Source: Oligoflexus sp.
GTDB lineage: Bacteria > Bdellovibrionota_B > Oligoflexia > Oligoflexales > Oligoflexaceae
Assembly (NCBI GenBank): GCA_014377445.1
Contig: JACMPP010000099.1
Location: forward strand, 1-64,000
Direction of reading: 5' to 3'
Length of the DNA stretch: 64,000 nucleotides
Shown: positions 24,437-33,298 of the stretch, one piece after another
How the letters are laid out: each line of letters begins with the position of its first letter
Numbering within the stretch: the first letter of the stretch is position 1
The notes under the pieces: generated by a model
The model's input: the letters and a program-made list of their open reading frames with translations, nothing else
Databases searched by the model: none
Told to the model about the DNA's origin: nothing
Translations under genes and position numbers: made by a program

Positions 24437-25755
24437 GGCTCACCCGCAAAGGTCTCTGGACCAAAACCATGATGATGTTTAATGTCTTTCTACCAAAGTC
24501 AGGAAAGTCGGCTGGATTCACCCGGCCCTATCTGGCTGTGGGTGCGCTGCTTTTTTCGCTCTTGGTGCTTCTCCTTAACATTCTGTCCTACACCATCACT
24601 CAAGATCGCCCCGTCATAGTCCTTTATTCCAGTCTGATCATTTGGGTGGTTATCTGTGCCTGTCTTGCCGCGTTGAAAGTGGGTGTCAGGCAGGAGATCG
24701 TAACGGGGAGTTTTCAGGCGATATTGACTACGGCGATAACATTTTTACTTGTAAGTTTCGGTGGCAGTTTTTACGCCCCGGGGATATTCTTTTTCATGGT
24801 GACGATCCTTCACTCCTCCCTCTTTTCCAGCTATCGACTGGCGCTGATTCAGTCTGCCTACGTGATTGCCGGGACGATCTTCATCTTTTGGAAGGTGAAT
24901 GCGTTTGGCTACAGCATTCCTTTTGAGTGGCCCTTCGACGTCTACGTCGATCGTTTGCATTTTGTGATCATCATTGTCTCTTTGACGACTTATTTCGCGA
25001 TGGCGTTACACGAGTATTTTAGAAAGTCGGCCCAGCAGGCGATGGTGGGAGAACGAGCATGGCTACTCCGCAGCTCACGTCTGCACGAAGTGTCCACGCT
25101 GGCTGAGAGTCTGAGTTTTCAAATCTACAGTCCCCTTCGGGAATTCGGTCGGGATTTTGGGCGGTTGAAAAATGCCCTCGGCAGCGAGAGCTTTGATACC
25201 CTGGAGAGCGAGAGGGTTCGGGCCATGGATCGTTCGGTGGAGGAATTGATACAGATCTCGCGAAGCTTCGATTGGATTTATAGAGGCCATAAGCACGATT
25301 TTCTGAGTGGGGCATCCATCGATCTCGTACTTCGAAATCTCCGTATTCTCCTGGAAGGCAAAGCCTTGGAAAACGGCTGGGTCCTTCGCTTCCAAAGCGA
25401 CCACCCGGACCGACAGATCACGGGCGATATCCCCTCGCTCATGCTGCTCTTCGTCACACTCGCGCATCGTAATTTTGATCGCTATTCGTCCAGCCAGTCG
25501 ATGGCTCTCAATCTCAGTGCTTCGATTTCGGACGACGGGAAAGGCGCTGTCGTCTGGCGTATGAATTGGCCTAAAACAGGCGAGAAGAACGCTTTTTTTC
25601 GCTTTGATTCCCCGCGGGAGAGTCTCTCGAAGATGGTGGATGAAATACGGCAGTCTCTCCTGGAAGAGCTCGTTCGTGACTGCCACGCCTCGCTCGATCA
25701 ACGCATGAGTGAGACCCACCACGAGATCACGATCAGCTTTCCGCAATCCCCCTAA
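24433..25755 (+). CDS. Degenerate sister histidine kinase (pseudokinase)
   Basis: A 440-residue membrane protein with the same layout as the preceding kinase: about six helices, then a coiled helix region and an ATPase-like end. At the H-box it reads SLSFQIYSPLREFG where the sister has SLAHELNNPLAIIHG, so the phospho-accepting His is Phe (about 229). At the N-box it reads LVTLAHRNFDRY instead of LASLIDNACDAL, and no G1 or G2 glycines can be found. It cannot be a normal kinase, yet the frame is intact over 440 codons, which argues for selection. A regulatory or hetero-dimer partner role is inferred. The ATG overlaps the upstream stop and follows GGAG by 8 nt. Its stop overlaps the converging lipoprotein stop within CTAA. 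Confidence 0.78.
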   Translation: MRLTRKGLWTKTMMMFNVFLPKSGKSAGFTRPYLAVGALLFSLLVLLLNILSYTITQDRPVIVLYSSLIIWVVICACLAALKVGVRQEIVTGSFQAILTTAITFLLVSFGGSFYAPGIFFFMVTILHSSLFSSYRLALIQSAYVIAGTIFIFWKVNAFGYSIPFEWPFDVYVDRLHFVIIIVSLTTYFAMALHEYFRKSAQQAMVGERAWLLRSSRLHEVSTLAESLSFQIYSPLREFGRDFGRLKNALGSESFDTLESERVRAMDRSVEELIQISRSFDWIYRGHKHDFLSGASIDLVLRNLRILLEGKALENGWVLRFQSDHPDRQITGDIPSLMLLFVTLAHRNFDRYSSSQSMALNLSASISDDGKGAVVWRMNWPKTGEKNAFFRFDSPRESLSKMVDEIRQSLLEELVRDCHASLDQRMSETHHEITISFPQSP

Positions 25756-25946
25756 TCGAGAGTTTTGATTTTGCCCATGTGAGGATCGATCTGGTCTTCG
25801 GTTCCCTGCCACTGGTCGGATTTGAGAAGGGGTGCCTGCGAATCAGCCGATTTTTGCACGGGCGTGACCAGCTTTTTCTTACAGGCGACGGGACTTAGAG
25901 CGATGATGCCGATAATGCCGAAGCGAAGGATGAATGTTTTTCTCAT
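25752..25946 (-). CDS. Small lipoprotein coupled to the upstream protease
   Basis: A 64-residue product with a signal peptide and lipobox (FGIIGIIALSPVACKKK). After the lipid-modified cysteine only about 42 polar residues remain (KKKLVTPVQKSADSQAP...). Its ATG overlaps the stop of the protease gene by 4 nt, so both are made from one message. No family is recognised. It may anchor, inhibit or assist the protease; that is inferred from coupling alone. Confidence 0.65.
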   Translation of the reverse strand: MRKTFILRFGIIGIIALSPVACKKKLVTPVQKSADSQAPLLKSDQWQGTEDQIDPHMGKIKTLD

Positions 25947-27034
25947 TTGGCAGCCTCCACAGCTACACGTCTCTGGCCGATGATTTGCCCGGATTTATCG
26001 AAAGCGACTAGACGGAGATCATCCAATTCGCTCTTACTCATCGCCTTGCTTCGCGTGTAGAAGCGACGACCGCTGGCGGCGACGTCGAGTTCAAGGACTT
26101 CGGCACCGCTGGTGGCTTTGCTGCAGGGATAAACCGCTTTGGGGCAGAGGAGGACCATATCGCTTTCGTGGCTCGCGGCAACTTTGAGGCTCGCCTTCGT
26201 CCCTTCGGTTTTGAGCGAAACGTAGACGCGCGTTTTGGGAAAGAAGGTTTCGCCGAAATAAATGTTTTTACCGTTTGGAAATTGTTTCTTGAGGACTGGG
26301 GAGACGGGATAAATAGCCCAGGTGGCCGTTCCAAAGTTCCATGACTTGGAGTCATCGACCGAATTCTGATCCCAACCGGCTTCCTGATAGGCCTTGGTTC
26401 CACCAATAGCGATGCCAACGAGCATATTATTTTCTTTGCGCAGGACTCCGCCGCCGGAGTTGCCGTTAATAACCCCGATATTGAAAAACATTTTCGAACC
26501 GTTGAGATATTTGATCTGACCTTCGGCATAGGTGATTTTCCATTTTTTCGCTTTATCATCCGGGAATCCCACGGTGAAAATGCGTTCACCCTGATCCTTG
26601 ACCTGCGAGGAAAAGATATCGGCTGATGCTGTGGCGATGAAAGGGGGGAAGGTTTGGGCCGAAGGCATCGGACTGGTCCAGTGAATTTCTGCGATCATGT
26701 AATCAAGAGTCGGGTTGTCTTCCAAAATGCCGTCGACCACGAGATCGACTTTGCCGTCGGTCAGCACCGACCAACCGCTTTGCATCTTCGAGCCGGGCTT
26801 CAGTTTGCAGTGATGAGCCGTCAAAACCAAGGTCGGGCTGAGAAGAAGTGCGGAGCAGCCGGAGAATCGGGCGGTCCAGTTGATCTCGAGCGCGTTGGCT
26901 TCGTGGCGCCGTGATTTATCGGTCTCATCGGCGGAATAAATATCTTTCAGAAAACTACCCTGCTGCAGAGGGTGGCAACTTGTAACGCTAATCCAAATGA
27001 CCAAAAGCCATGTGAGTCGGGTAAGAGCTTGCAT
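25943..27034 (-). CDS. Trypsin-like serine protease lipoprotein
   Basis: A 363-residue protein. The signal peptide ends in the lipobox VTSC (Cys20). The S1-type triad is visible: His75 in LTAHHC, Asp111 in TLDYMIAEI and Ser193 in GNSGGGVL. The surrounding order resembles V8/glutamyl-endopeptidase and other trypsin-like bacterial proteases. About 130 residues follow the catalytic domain and include a small beta-rich segment with two cysteines (LLCPKAVYPC). A cell-envelope location is likely. It is coupled to the small lipoprotein gene downstream. Confidence 0.85.
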   Translation of the reverse strand: MQALTRLTWLLVIWISVTSCHPLQQGSFLKDIYSADETDKSRRHEANALEINWTARFSGCSALLLSPTLVLTAHHCKLKPGSKMQSGWSVLTDGKVDLVVDGILEDNPTLDYMIAEIHWTSPMPSAQTFPPFIATASADIFSSQVKDQGERIFTVGFPDDKAKKWKITYAEGQIKYLNGSKMFFNIGVINGNSGGGVLRKENNMLVGIAIGGTKAYQEAGWDQNSVDDSKSWNFGTATWAIYPVSPVLKKQFPNGKNIYFGETFFPKTRVYVSLKTEGTKASLKVAASHESDMVLLCPKAVYPCSKATSGAEVLELDVAASGRRFYTRSKAMSKSELDDLRLVAFDKSGQIIGQRRVAVEAAK

Positions 27035-27277
27035 TGTTTTCTCCTATACGGCTCATCATGCAAAATAAATGCCGAACGGGGGTAAGGCCAGATGCGGGGC
27101 TAAGCATCTTGATCGATTGATCATAATTTATTTCCTTCCAGACATCCAGCCCACTGCTGAACGGCTCTTGGACAGGGCTGCCTTGGTCTCAATCAACCTT
27201 GCAAAGCCGGGAGATATAGCTATTATCCCGCAGCGGACTTTTTGTAATATTCAAGCAATCCGGTTCGGTAATTCTCT

Positions 27278-27303
27278 GGGACCTGAGGGTCTTTCCAGGT
27301 CCC
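27278..27303 (+). promoter_or_regulatory. Stable hairpin in the trhO leader
   Basis: GGGACCTG (27278-27285) pairs perfectly with CAGGTCCC (27296-27303) around a 10-nt loop, 21 nt before the trhO ATG. No T tract follows. It would hold the leader just upstream of the ribosome site and could affect translation. Confidence 0.5.
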
Positions 27304-27324
27304 CTGAAGAAAGGCCTCGTCACA

Positions 27325-28389
27325 ATGATGCAATCAAGTTCCTCTAGAACTCTAGCTCCTGGAGCCCTTCCATCCGTGCAAGATCACGTAATTACGACGC
27401 TTTCATTTTATCGCTACGTTCACCTCAAGGATTTGAACATTTTGATGGAAGCGATGCGGGCGGAATGGTCGAGTCTTGGTGTTTTGGGCCGGACCTATAT
27501 TGCGGAAGAGGGGATCAACGCCCAGGTCAGCGTCCCCAGCGATAATCTTGAACTCTTTCAGCTGGCCGTGCGTAGGGTCTTCCCTGAGATTCCTTTCAAG
27601 ATTGCCGTGGAGGAGAATAACGAGGCCTTCACTAAACTCACCATCAAGATTCGCCAGAAACTGGTCGCCGATGGTCTGACCGACGAAAGCTTTGATGTCA
27701 CGCAGGTTGGTCAGCATTTGACCGCCCGGGAATTCAACGAGGCGATGCAGAGCCAAGGCACGATCGTCGTCGATCTCAGGAATCATTACGAATGCGAAGT
27801 CGGACGTTTTGATGGCGCGCTCCTGCCGCAGGCCAATACCTTTCGTGAGGCCTTGCCCGAGATGCTCGAAAGCCTTAAGGGCAAAGAGGATCAGAAACTC
27901 CTTCTCTACTGCACGGGCGGCATCCGCTGTGAAAAGGCCAGTGCCTGGTTCAAATTCAATGGCTTTCAGGATGTGAATCAATTGCATGGCGGCATCATTG
28001 ATTATGCGAGACAGGTGAAGGAAGAGGGGCTGCCGACGCTTTATCGCGGCAAGAACTTTGTCTTTGACCAACGTCTGAGCGAATCGATTACCGAAGATGT
28101 TCTCGCTTGTTGTCATCAGTGTGAATCTGCCTGGGACCTGCATAACAATTGTCGCTTTGAAGGCTGCAACCGCCTCTTTCTCCAATGCCCGGACTGCCGA
28201 AGCGAGTTTGATGCCTGCTGTTCGAAGACCTGCCAGGAAATCATGCAAAAGCCCAAGGAGGAGCGCGTCGCCCTACAGCAGGAGTGGGAACGCAAAGGCG
28301 GACCGAAGCATTACTGGAGCAAAACCCGTCTCCCTCTCGATCTCGTTCGTGCCGTTCGACCTCTCGATGAACCGCTTCCCGTAAACTAA
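27325..28389 (+). CDS. trhO: tRNA uridine(34) hydroxylase TrhO (YceA family)
   Basis: A 354-residue protein. The N-terminal acylphosphatase-like domain (LSFYRYVHLKDL; GRTYIAEEGINAQVSVP) precedes a rhodanese domain with the active-site loop LLYCTGGIRCEKAS, Cys included. The C-terminal region is cysteine-rich (CCHQCESAWDLHNNC; CPDCRSEFDACCSKTC) and probably binds zinc. TrhO makes 5-hydroxyuridine at the wobble base of certain tRNAs, a step in cmo5U/mo5U formation. The length and domain order are those of the family. The ATG follows GAAGG. A hairpin lies in its leader. Confidence 0.93.
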   Translation: MMQSSSSRTLAPGALPSVQDHVITTLSFYRYVHLKDLNILMEAMRAEWSSLGVLGRTYIAEEGINAQVSVPSDNLELFQLAVRRVFPEIPFKIAVEENNEAFTKLTIKIRQKLVADGLTDESFDVTQVGQHLTAREFNEAMQSQGTIVVDLRNHYECEVGRFDGALLPQANTFREALPEMLESLKGKEDQKLLLYCTGGIRCEKASAWFKFNGFQDVNQLHGGIIDYARQVKEEGLPTLYRGKNFVFDQRLSESITEDVLACCHQCESAWDLHNNCRFEGCNRLFLQCPDCRSEFDACCSKTCQEIMQKPKEERVALQQEWERKGGPKHYWSKTRLPLDLVRAVRPLDEPLPVN

Positions 28390-28500
28390 GTTCACGTTTC
28401 TTTTGTGACTTAGGTATCAGGCTTGGACCGAAAATCTGCTAAACTGGAGGCAGCGGTCCCTCGTCAACCCGGGTCCGTTCACCTAGGACGGGACGTAGCA

Positions 28501-29781
28501 ATGCAGCGTAACATTCCTTTCATTCTCCTGAGCCTCAGCCTCATGACAGCATGCCTGTCGGGTGAGACTAAGGTGGAATTCGATCAAGTTCTGCTTCCGC
28601 ACTTTACCGAAATCGGCAAACTCGCAGTGGTGCTCGACGGAGAATTTGAGCCGGAACTGCGCGAGAAAATTCTCGATGATCTTCGCCAATGTCCTCTCTA
28701 TACCGATATTCGTATCGTGGACAAGCCACTCACAGTCGGCAACGCCGCCGCGGAAGAGGCTTTTAACCTGCATCTCAATCGTTTTGCGAAGAACAGTGGC
28801 GGTCTTTTGCGCATCCGCATGGAGCACAAGGAGACATCGGAGGAAACTGAGAAATCGCAATCCTTTCTTCTCTTCGACCAGGCGACCTATGACTGGTTTC
28901 CTTCCTTTGGCGTGCCCCGTTTTGGAACGATGGGTTTTGCCAATCGGATGGAAATCGCGCCCGAGGTCAAGAAACGAAGACGCACGCCTATGGTCCGCAC
29001 CAACCGTTTGCAGCAAGTCTACCGCATGAGCCTCTACAACAAGTCTTCGGGCAAGATGGTGCTCGATCGGGTCGGTAAAAATATTTCAGCTTTCTCAAGC
29101 TTCTCTAAAGATCCGGGTTTTAAACAGCCCCAGTTTGAAGCACTCGTGCGCAGCAGTTTGCTGCAGGACATCAGCTTCTACAGCTGTCCACCTTCAGAGC
29201 CAGTCGTGCGACACCTCTATAGTGCAGGCACCAATTCCACGACCTCCCGTTCGATCGATGAGGGCATCAGTTCTGCTAAAGATGACGACTGGACCGACGC
29301 TGCAGCTCGATGGAATGAGGTTCTTGCCAGCGATCCCAAGAACGCTCTCGCCCATCACAATATTGCTGTCTTCTACGAAAGGCAGGGCGATCTCACCGAA
29401 GCTCTCAAGCATTATAGGCTTGGGTTTCGCGATAAAAGGATACAGGAAGACAGCTTTGGCGACATCATCGGCCGTTTTCTTCCGCAGGACGAAGGTATGG
29501 AATCCCTGGTGGCTCAAGTCACGGGCGGGAACTGGATTTTCGTCGATGTTCCGGAAGGGGAGCGCCGAACCAAGGCTTCGGCCTACCGTGTCACGCCTAT
29601 CATCGATCCCGATTCCTCGCGGGTGATCGGACAGACTCTGAAGGAAATAGCCATCCTTCGTTTTGTCAGTTCTCAAGAAACCAGGCGTGCGGCCCGGGTT
29701 CGCGAATATTTACTTGATAGCCCGATTCGTGCTGGCGACATCGTCGTCTTCAGTGATCTGAGTCCTTCGAAGGGGCCCTGA
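28501..29781 (+). CDS. TPR-containing lipoprotein
   Basis: Starting at the ATG at 28501 (open frame upstream without signal features), the product is 426 residues with a lipobox in LLSLSLMTACLSGE. The first 250 residues are mixed alpha/beta, with a segment (GKLAVVLDGEFEPELREKILDDL) recalling lipoproteins that assemble or curate envelope structures. One or two TPR units follow (DDWTDAAARWNEVLASDPKNALAHHNIAVFYERQGDLTEALKHY split over two helices pairs). The C-terminus, about 100 residues, is beta-like and ends with IRAGDIVVFSDL. No exact family is known to me. Envelope location is likely; the function is open. Confidence 0.72.
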   Translation: MQRNIPFILLSLSLMTACLSGETKVEFDQVLLPHFTEIGKLAVVLDGEFEPELREKILDDLRQCPLYTDIRIVDKPLTVGNAAAEEAFNLHLNRFAKNSGGLLRIRMEHKETSEETEKSQSFLLFDQATYDWFPSFGVPRFGTMGFANRMEIAPEVKKRRRTPMVRTNRLQQVYRMSLYNKSSGKMVLDRVGKNISAFSSFSKDPGFKQPQFEALVRSSLLQDISFYSCPPSEPVVRHLYSAGTNSTTSRSIDEGISSAKDDDWTDAAARWNEVLASDPKNALAHHNIAVFYERQGDLTEALKHYRLGFRDKRIQEDSFGDIIGRFLPQDEGMESLVAQVTGGNWIFVDVPEGERRTKASAYRVTPIIDPDSSRVIGQTLKEIAILRFVSSQETRRAARVREYLLDSPIRAGDIVVFSDLSPSKGP

Positions 29782-29908
29782 GGCTTTGCCGGACTTTGCT
29801 GGTTAATTGCGCAGACACTCTTTTTCAGCGCGATTTCCCGCGATCGCATGCCAGCATTCATGCTAAACTCAAGACCCATGGATGTTGGAATTATAGACGA
29901 GAGTCTTC

Positions 29909-31078
29909 ATGCACAAGCGGGCCTTGGCAGTCACTTTACTTTGCGCGTCTCTGCCCGTGATGATGGCCGCCTTGCTGTCGCCTGGATTACCGGCACTGCA
30001 GCTAGAATTTGCGGGTGAAACGGAAATTCAACTCCTCTCCAAACTCGTCCTCATGACACCGGCTTTGGCGATCGCAGCCACCGCCGGACTCATCGGCTTT
30101 CTGGTCGATCGCTGGGGACGTTATCCCATCCTGATCATCTCCCTTTTGCTCTTTGGTCTCTTCGGTGTTCAGGGTTACTGGGCCCGGGATATTTATGCTC
30201 TGATCGCGACCCGCTTCTTCTTCGGGATGGGCGTCGCGGGCATCATGACCACGACCAGCACATCGCTTGCCGATCACTACGAAGGTCTGAAGCTCAGACG
30301 CATGCTCGGTCTGCAGGCGGGCATGATGGGGCTCTGGGGCATCGTCTTTCAAATCTTCGGCGGCTACCTTGCCGAAACCTCCTGGCGATCACCCTTTCTG
30401 CTTTATGCTGTCGCTTTTCCGCTCGTTTTCCTCGTGATACTCGAGCCGGCCATGCGCAATGAAAAATCTGAATTGAAGGTTTCGGTCAGCCCCGAAAGAT
30501 CAGTGCGCGGCTTCGGGCTTCTTTTAGCCCTGGTTCTGCTCTCGGGTGCGGTCATGACTCTCTTCGCTCTTCTGCCGGTCCAAGGCCCGCTCTTTTTTCA
30601 TTCGCTGCATTTCAGTCCCAAGCGGATTTCCTTTCTCCTGAGTATGCAGACTGCAGCGAGTTGCACGGCCTCTCTGGCTCTTGCGCTCTGGCGAAGGCAT
30701 GTCCCCTCCGCGATTGCCTTGCTGCTGGGCCTGGTGAGTTTGAGTATGAGCTTTGCCTGGCTTGGGCATGCGGATCGCTGGCGCGATCTCGTTTTATCGA
30801 TGGTCGGAATCGGTGCAGGCGTCGGCCTGGTCATCCCCTGCATCAGTGCGATGATCGGCACGCTGACGCCAGCAGGTCAAAAAGGAAAATATCTGGGTGC
30901 TCTTCTCACGCTGAATTATGTTGGGCAATTTCTCGCGCCAATCTGGTCGCAGCTTATACTACAAGATCACAATAATAATGATCTTTTCCTCTTCGCGTCA
31001 CTATTGGCCGCCTGCCTCATACTTCTGGTTTTTGGTGCCATAGTTTTTAGCCTAGAACGTGGTCGCCGTGAGAGTTAG
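29909..31078 (+). CDS. Major facilitator superfamily permease
   Basis: A 389-residue protein with twelve hydrophobic helices and the MFS loop 2-3 signature GFLVDRWGRYPIL. The early segment LCASLPVMMAALLSPGLPALQ and the helix IATRFFFGMGVAGIMTTTSTSLAD resemble drug or sugar efflux members. It should be a proton-driven exporter in the inner membrane with unknown substrate. The ATG at 29909 follows CGAGAG. An extended -10-like TGCTAAACT lies 40 nt upstream. The GlrK-like gene starts 40 nt after its stop, so co-transcription is possible. Confidence 0.86.
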   Translation: MHKRALAVTLLCASLPVMMAALLSPGLPALQLEFAGETEIQLLSKLVLMTPALAIAATAGLIGFLVDRWGRYPILIISLLLFGLFGVQGYWARDIYALIATRFFFGMGVAGIMTTTSTSLADHYEGLKLRRMLGLQAGMMGLWGIVFQIFGGYLAETSWRSPFLLYAVAFPLVFLVILEPAMRNEKSELKVSVSPERSVRGFGLLLALVLLSGAVMTLFALLPVQGPLFFHSLHFSPKRISFLLSMQTAASCTASLALALWRRHVPSAIALLLGLVSLSMSFAWLGHADRWRDLVLSMVGIGAGVGLVIPCISAMIGTLTPAGQKGKYLGALLTLNYVGQFLAPIWSQLILQDHNNNDLFLFASLLAACLILLVFGAIVFSLERGRRES

Positions 31079-31117
31079 ATTGGGGCAATCCTTTCGACTT
31101 CAAGGTAAGAATGTTGC

Positions 31118-32587
31118 ATGTTTCAACCACGGTCCATCCTTCAATTAGTCCTCATTGGATTTCTCGCCGTCCTGCTGCCGGTCCTTGCGGCTCTGATTTA
31201 CGGCGGTAGGACAATGAGCCGTATCAGTGAAGAACATCGTGATCATATTGTGAGCGTCAGCGAAAGCGCGGAGTATTTGCAAAAACTCGCAAGTGACCTC
31301 GTCGACACGGAACGACTCGCACGCCAATACCTTCTCCTCGGTGATGCCTCCCTGCTCCAGCTCCTCAACCAACATCTCGATGGCATGGACGAGGATTTCG
31401 AGCCTTTTTTAAGCCGTTCGAAAGAAACGTCCGTCGCCGTCAAAAATATGAAGGAACTCAAAGAAAAACTGAGTATGCGCCTCAACCTTGGCAAGGCATT
31501 GAAATCCACCGATGCCTTGACCCTTGCCACGATCGATGCCCTGAACTCCAGCCTCCAATTTCTCAGGAAACAAACCGATCTTGAATTGAGAGCGCATGTG
31601 GAGGCCGCCAAGGCCCGCGCGCAGGATACTCAGGAGAATCTCTTTAGCCTCGGTTACACGCTGATCCCGGCGACTCTCCTCCTCGTGGGCCTGTTCTCTT
31701 TGCTCATCACCAGGCCGATCCGGGAGATCGACGAGACCATTCGCGAGATCGGTACCGGAATTTATCGGGAAGGTGGAAAAATACATGGTCCCCGTGACCT
31801 TCGATTATTGGCAGAACGATTAGTTTGGTTGAGAAAGCGTCTGCATACCTCGGAGGAATCTCAGGAACGATTTCTACGCCACATTTCGCACGAACTGAAG
31901 ACGCCTCTGGCGACCATCAAAGAAGGGATCGAACTTCTGGCCGACGAAATTCCAGGCCCTTTGAACGATTCGCAGCGCAATGTTTTGGATATCTTACAGA
32001 CCGGTGTGGCTCACTTTCAAAGCTTGATCAACAACCTTCTTGACTTCAATCTAATGAAGAGCGATCGCAGTTTGAATCGCGAGGAAGTCGAGTTGAAGGA
32101 CTTGATTGAATCCGTCATTCGCCCCTATCTTTTAACCGCCCAGCGCCGCCACCTCTCCTTTGAAACCTTGGGTCAAGCGATGATGGTGAATGTCGATCGA
32201 TCTGTGATCGTGGCGGCGATGGATAACCTCGTATCCAACGCTGTTCATTTTTCTCTCGAGCACGGCAAGATTACAATTCAGTGGCAAAGTTCGGATCGTG
32301 GTCTAACTCTGCTCGTCGGTGACGAGGGTCCGGGCATACCGGCGGCGGATCGCAAGAATGTTTTCCTGCCTTTCTATCAGGGCAAGGCTCTGCGCACCGG
32401 GCCGATCAAAGGCACAGGCCTGGGACTCTCGGTGGCCAGGGAGTGTATCGAGTCTCACAAGGGTGTTTTGAACATCGTGGACTCAGAAAAAGGGGCTTGG
32501 TTTGAGGTCTTCTTGCCTCAAGATTCAAGACGTGGCAGCTTAGGTCTTCAGAACGAAAACTCTGTCGCTCCAGAGAGACAGACGTAA
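31118..32587 (+). CDS. GlrK/QseE-like sensor histidine kinase
   Basis: A 489-residue membrane kinase. One N-terminal helix (LVLIGFLAVLLPVLAALIY) and a second near 190 (TLIPATLLLVGLFSLLIT) enclose a helical periplasmic domain, followed by HAMP. His258 lies in RHISHELKTPLATIKEGIELL. The ATPase boxes N (MDNLVSNAVHF), G1 (DEGPGIP), F (FLPFYQG) and G2 (GTGLGLSVA) are all intact. The gene order kinase, small lipoprotein, sigma-54 activator matches E. coli glrK-qseG-glrR. That system controls envelope-stress and small-RNA (glmY-type) genes; the E. coli targets cannot be assumed here. Confidence 0.88.
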   Translation: MFQPRSILQLVLIGFLAVLLPVLAALIYGGRTMSRISEEHRDHIVSVSESAEYLQKLASDLVDTERLARQYLLLGDASLLQLLNQHLDGMDEDFEPFLSRSKETSVAVKNMKELKEKLSMRLNLGKALKSTDALTLATIDALNSSLQFLRKQTDLELRAHVEAAKARAQDTQENLFSLGYTLIPATLLLVGLFSLLITRPIREIDETIREIGTGIYREGGKIHGPRDLRLLAERLVWLRKRLHTSEESQERFLRHISHELKTPLATIKEGIELLADEIPGPLNDSQRNVLDILQTGVAHFQSLINNLLDFNLMKSDRSLNREEVELKDLIESVIRPYLLTAQRRHLSFETLGQAMMVNVDRSVIVAAMDNLVSNAVHFSLEHGKITIQWQSSDRGLTLLVGDEGPGIPAADRKNVFLPFYQGKALRTGPIKGTGLGLSVARECIESHKGVLNIVDSEKGAWFEVFLPQDSRRGSLGLQNENSVAPERQT

Positions 32588-32608
32588 TATCGAGCTAAGT
32601 GGCGTTAA

Positions 32609-32625
32609 AGGACAATTGTTGTCCT
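32609..32625. promoter_or_regulatory. Inverted repeat before the QseG-like gene
   Basis: AGGACAA-TTG-TTGTCCT is a perfect 7-bp inverted repeat. It overlaps a second possible hairpin (TGCTCT with AGAGCA) that reaches into the ribosome site AGGAG of the lipoprotein gene. The two structures share few bases, so a switch in translation is conceivable but unproven. Confidence 0.4.
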
Positions 32626-32659
32626 GCTCTGTCGCAAGAGAGCAACAGGAGAGTCCCCA

Positions 32660-33163
32660 ATGAGAGTCATATTTATTTTGACCTTTTGCCTGGGTGTCGT
32701 GGCATGTCAGCACGATCCATGGGCTCTCAATGCCACGCCGAAGTCCCTAGCCCCGACCCCCGAACGATTAATACCGACTTGTCTTACGTTCCTTGCGGAT
32801 TTAAACGCGATGACAGCCAAAGAGCTGAAGGCGGAGAATGACCGCCGGCTCAAGCTTTCGGCCGAAAAAAAGGGTGATGACGATGTACGCGCGGCCCTGG
32901 TTGCGGGGCTCTATCAGGCGAAAAGCAAGAATTACGCAAAGGCCGTCGAGCTTCTGTCGCTAATTGGCTACAGAAAGAATATTGACGAAGGCTGTCGCCT
33001 TAGCATTCACCTCTATAGTGACGTGCTAGCAGACCTGGTGCAGCTTGATCGTGACCTAGCAATGGAAAAAAAGCAGAAGGGTGAATTAGAGCGAAAGCTC
33101 AAAGCCTTATCGGACATTGAGAAAGATATCAGCCAGCGCGATAGCAAGGGTCGCAACCTATAA
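32660..33163 (+). CDS. QseG-like outer membrane lipoprotein
   Basis: A 167-residue protein with a lipobox (LTFCLGVVACQHD, Cys16). The mature part is helical: a short cysteine-bearing segment, then helices (AVELLSLIGYRKNIDEGCRLS) and a charged coiled coil at the end (KKQKGELERKLKALSDIEKD). QseG of Enterobacteria is a lipoprotein encoded between the kinase and regulator and controls the kinase; position, size, lipobox and coiled coil agree. Sequence similarity alone would be weak. The ATG follows AGGAG by 8 nt. Confidence 0.72.
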   Translation: MRVIFILTFCLGVVACQHDPWALNATPKSLAPTPERLIPTCLTFLADLNAMTAKELKAENDRRLKLSAEKKGDDDVRAALVAGLYQAKSKNYAKAVELLSLIGYRKNIDEGCRLSIHLYSDVLADLVQLDRDLAMEKKQKGELERKLKALSDIEKDISQRDSKGRNL

Positions 33164-33182
33164 GTCGTGATTTAAAATGGTT

Positions 33183-33199
33183 CTGGCACGAACCTTGCT
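33183..33199 (+). promoter_or_regulatory. Sigma-54 (-24/-12) promoter in front of the GlrR-like gene
   Basis: CTGGCACGAACCTTGCT matches the consensus YTGGCACG-N4-TTGCW at every conserved base, with GG (33185-33186) and GC (33197-33198) exactly 12 apart. It lies 20 nt after the lipoprotein stop and about 100 nt before the regulator ATG, so transcription should begin near 33210. The gene it serves encodes a sigma-54 activator, which points to self-activation. Confidence 0.85.
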
Positions 33200-33298
33200 T
33201 TGGGATTTAAGCCAAGAGATTTGAGCCTAAAACAAGCATTTGTGACATGTCTGTGTGGGTGTAGAATCGAGAAAGAACCACGCGCGATAGAGGGCCTC

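Noticed and set aside
27403-28248. 281-residue minus-strand frame
   Set aside because: Antisense to the well-supported trhO gene; no ribosome site or motif.
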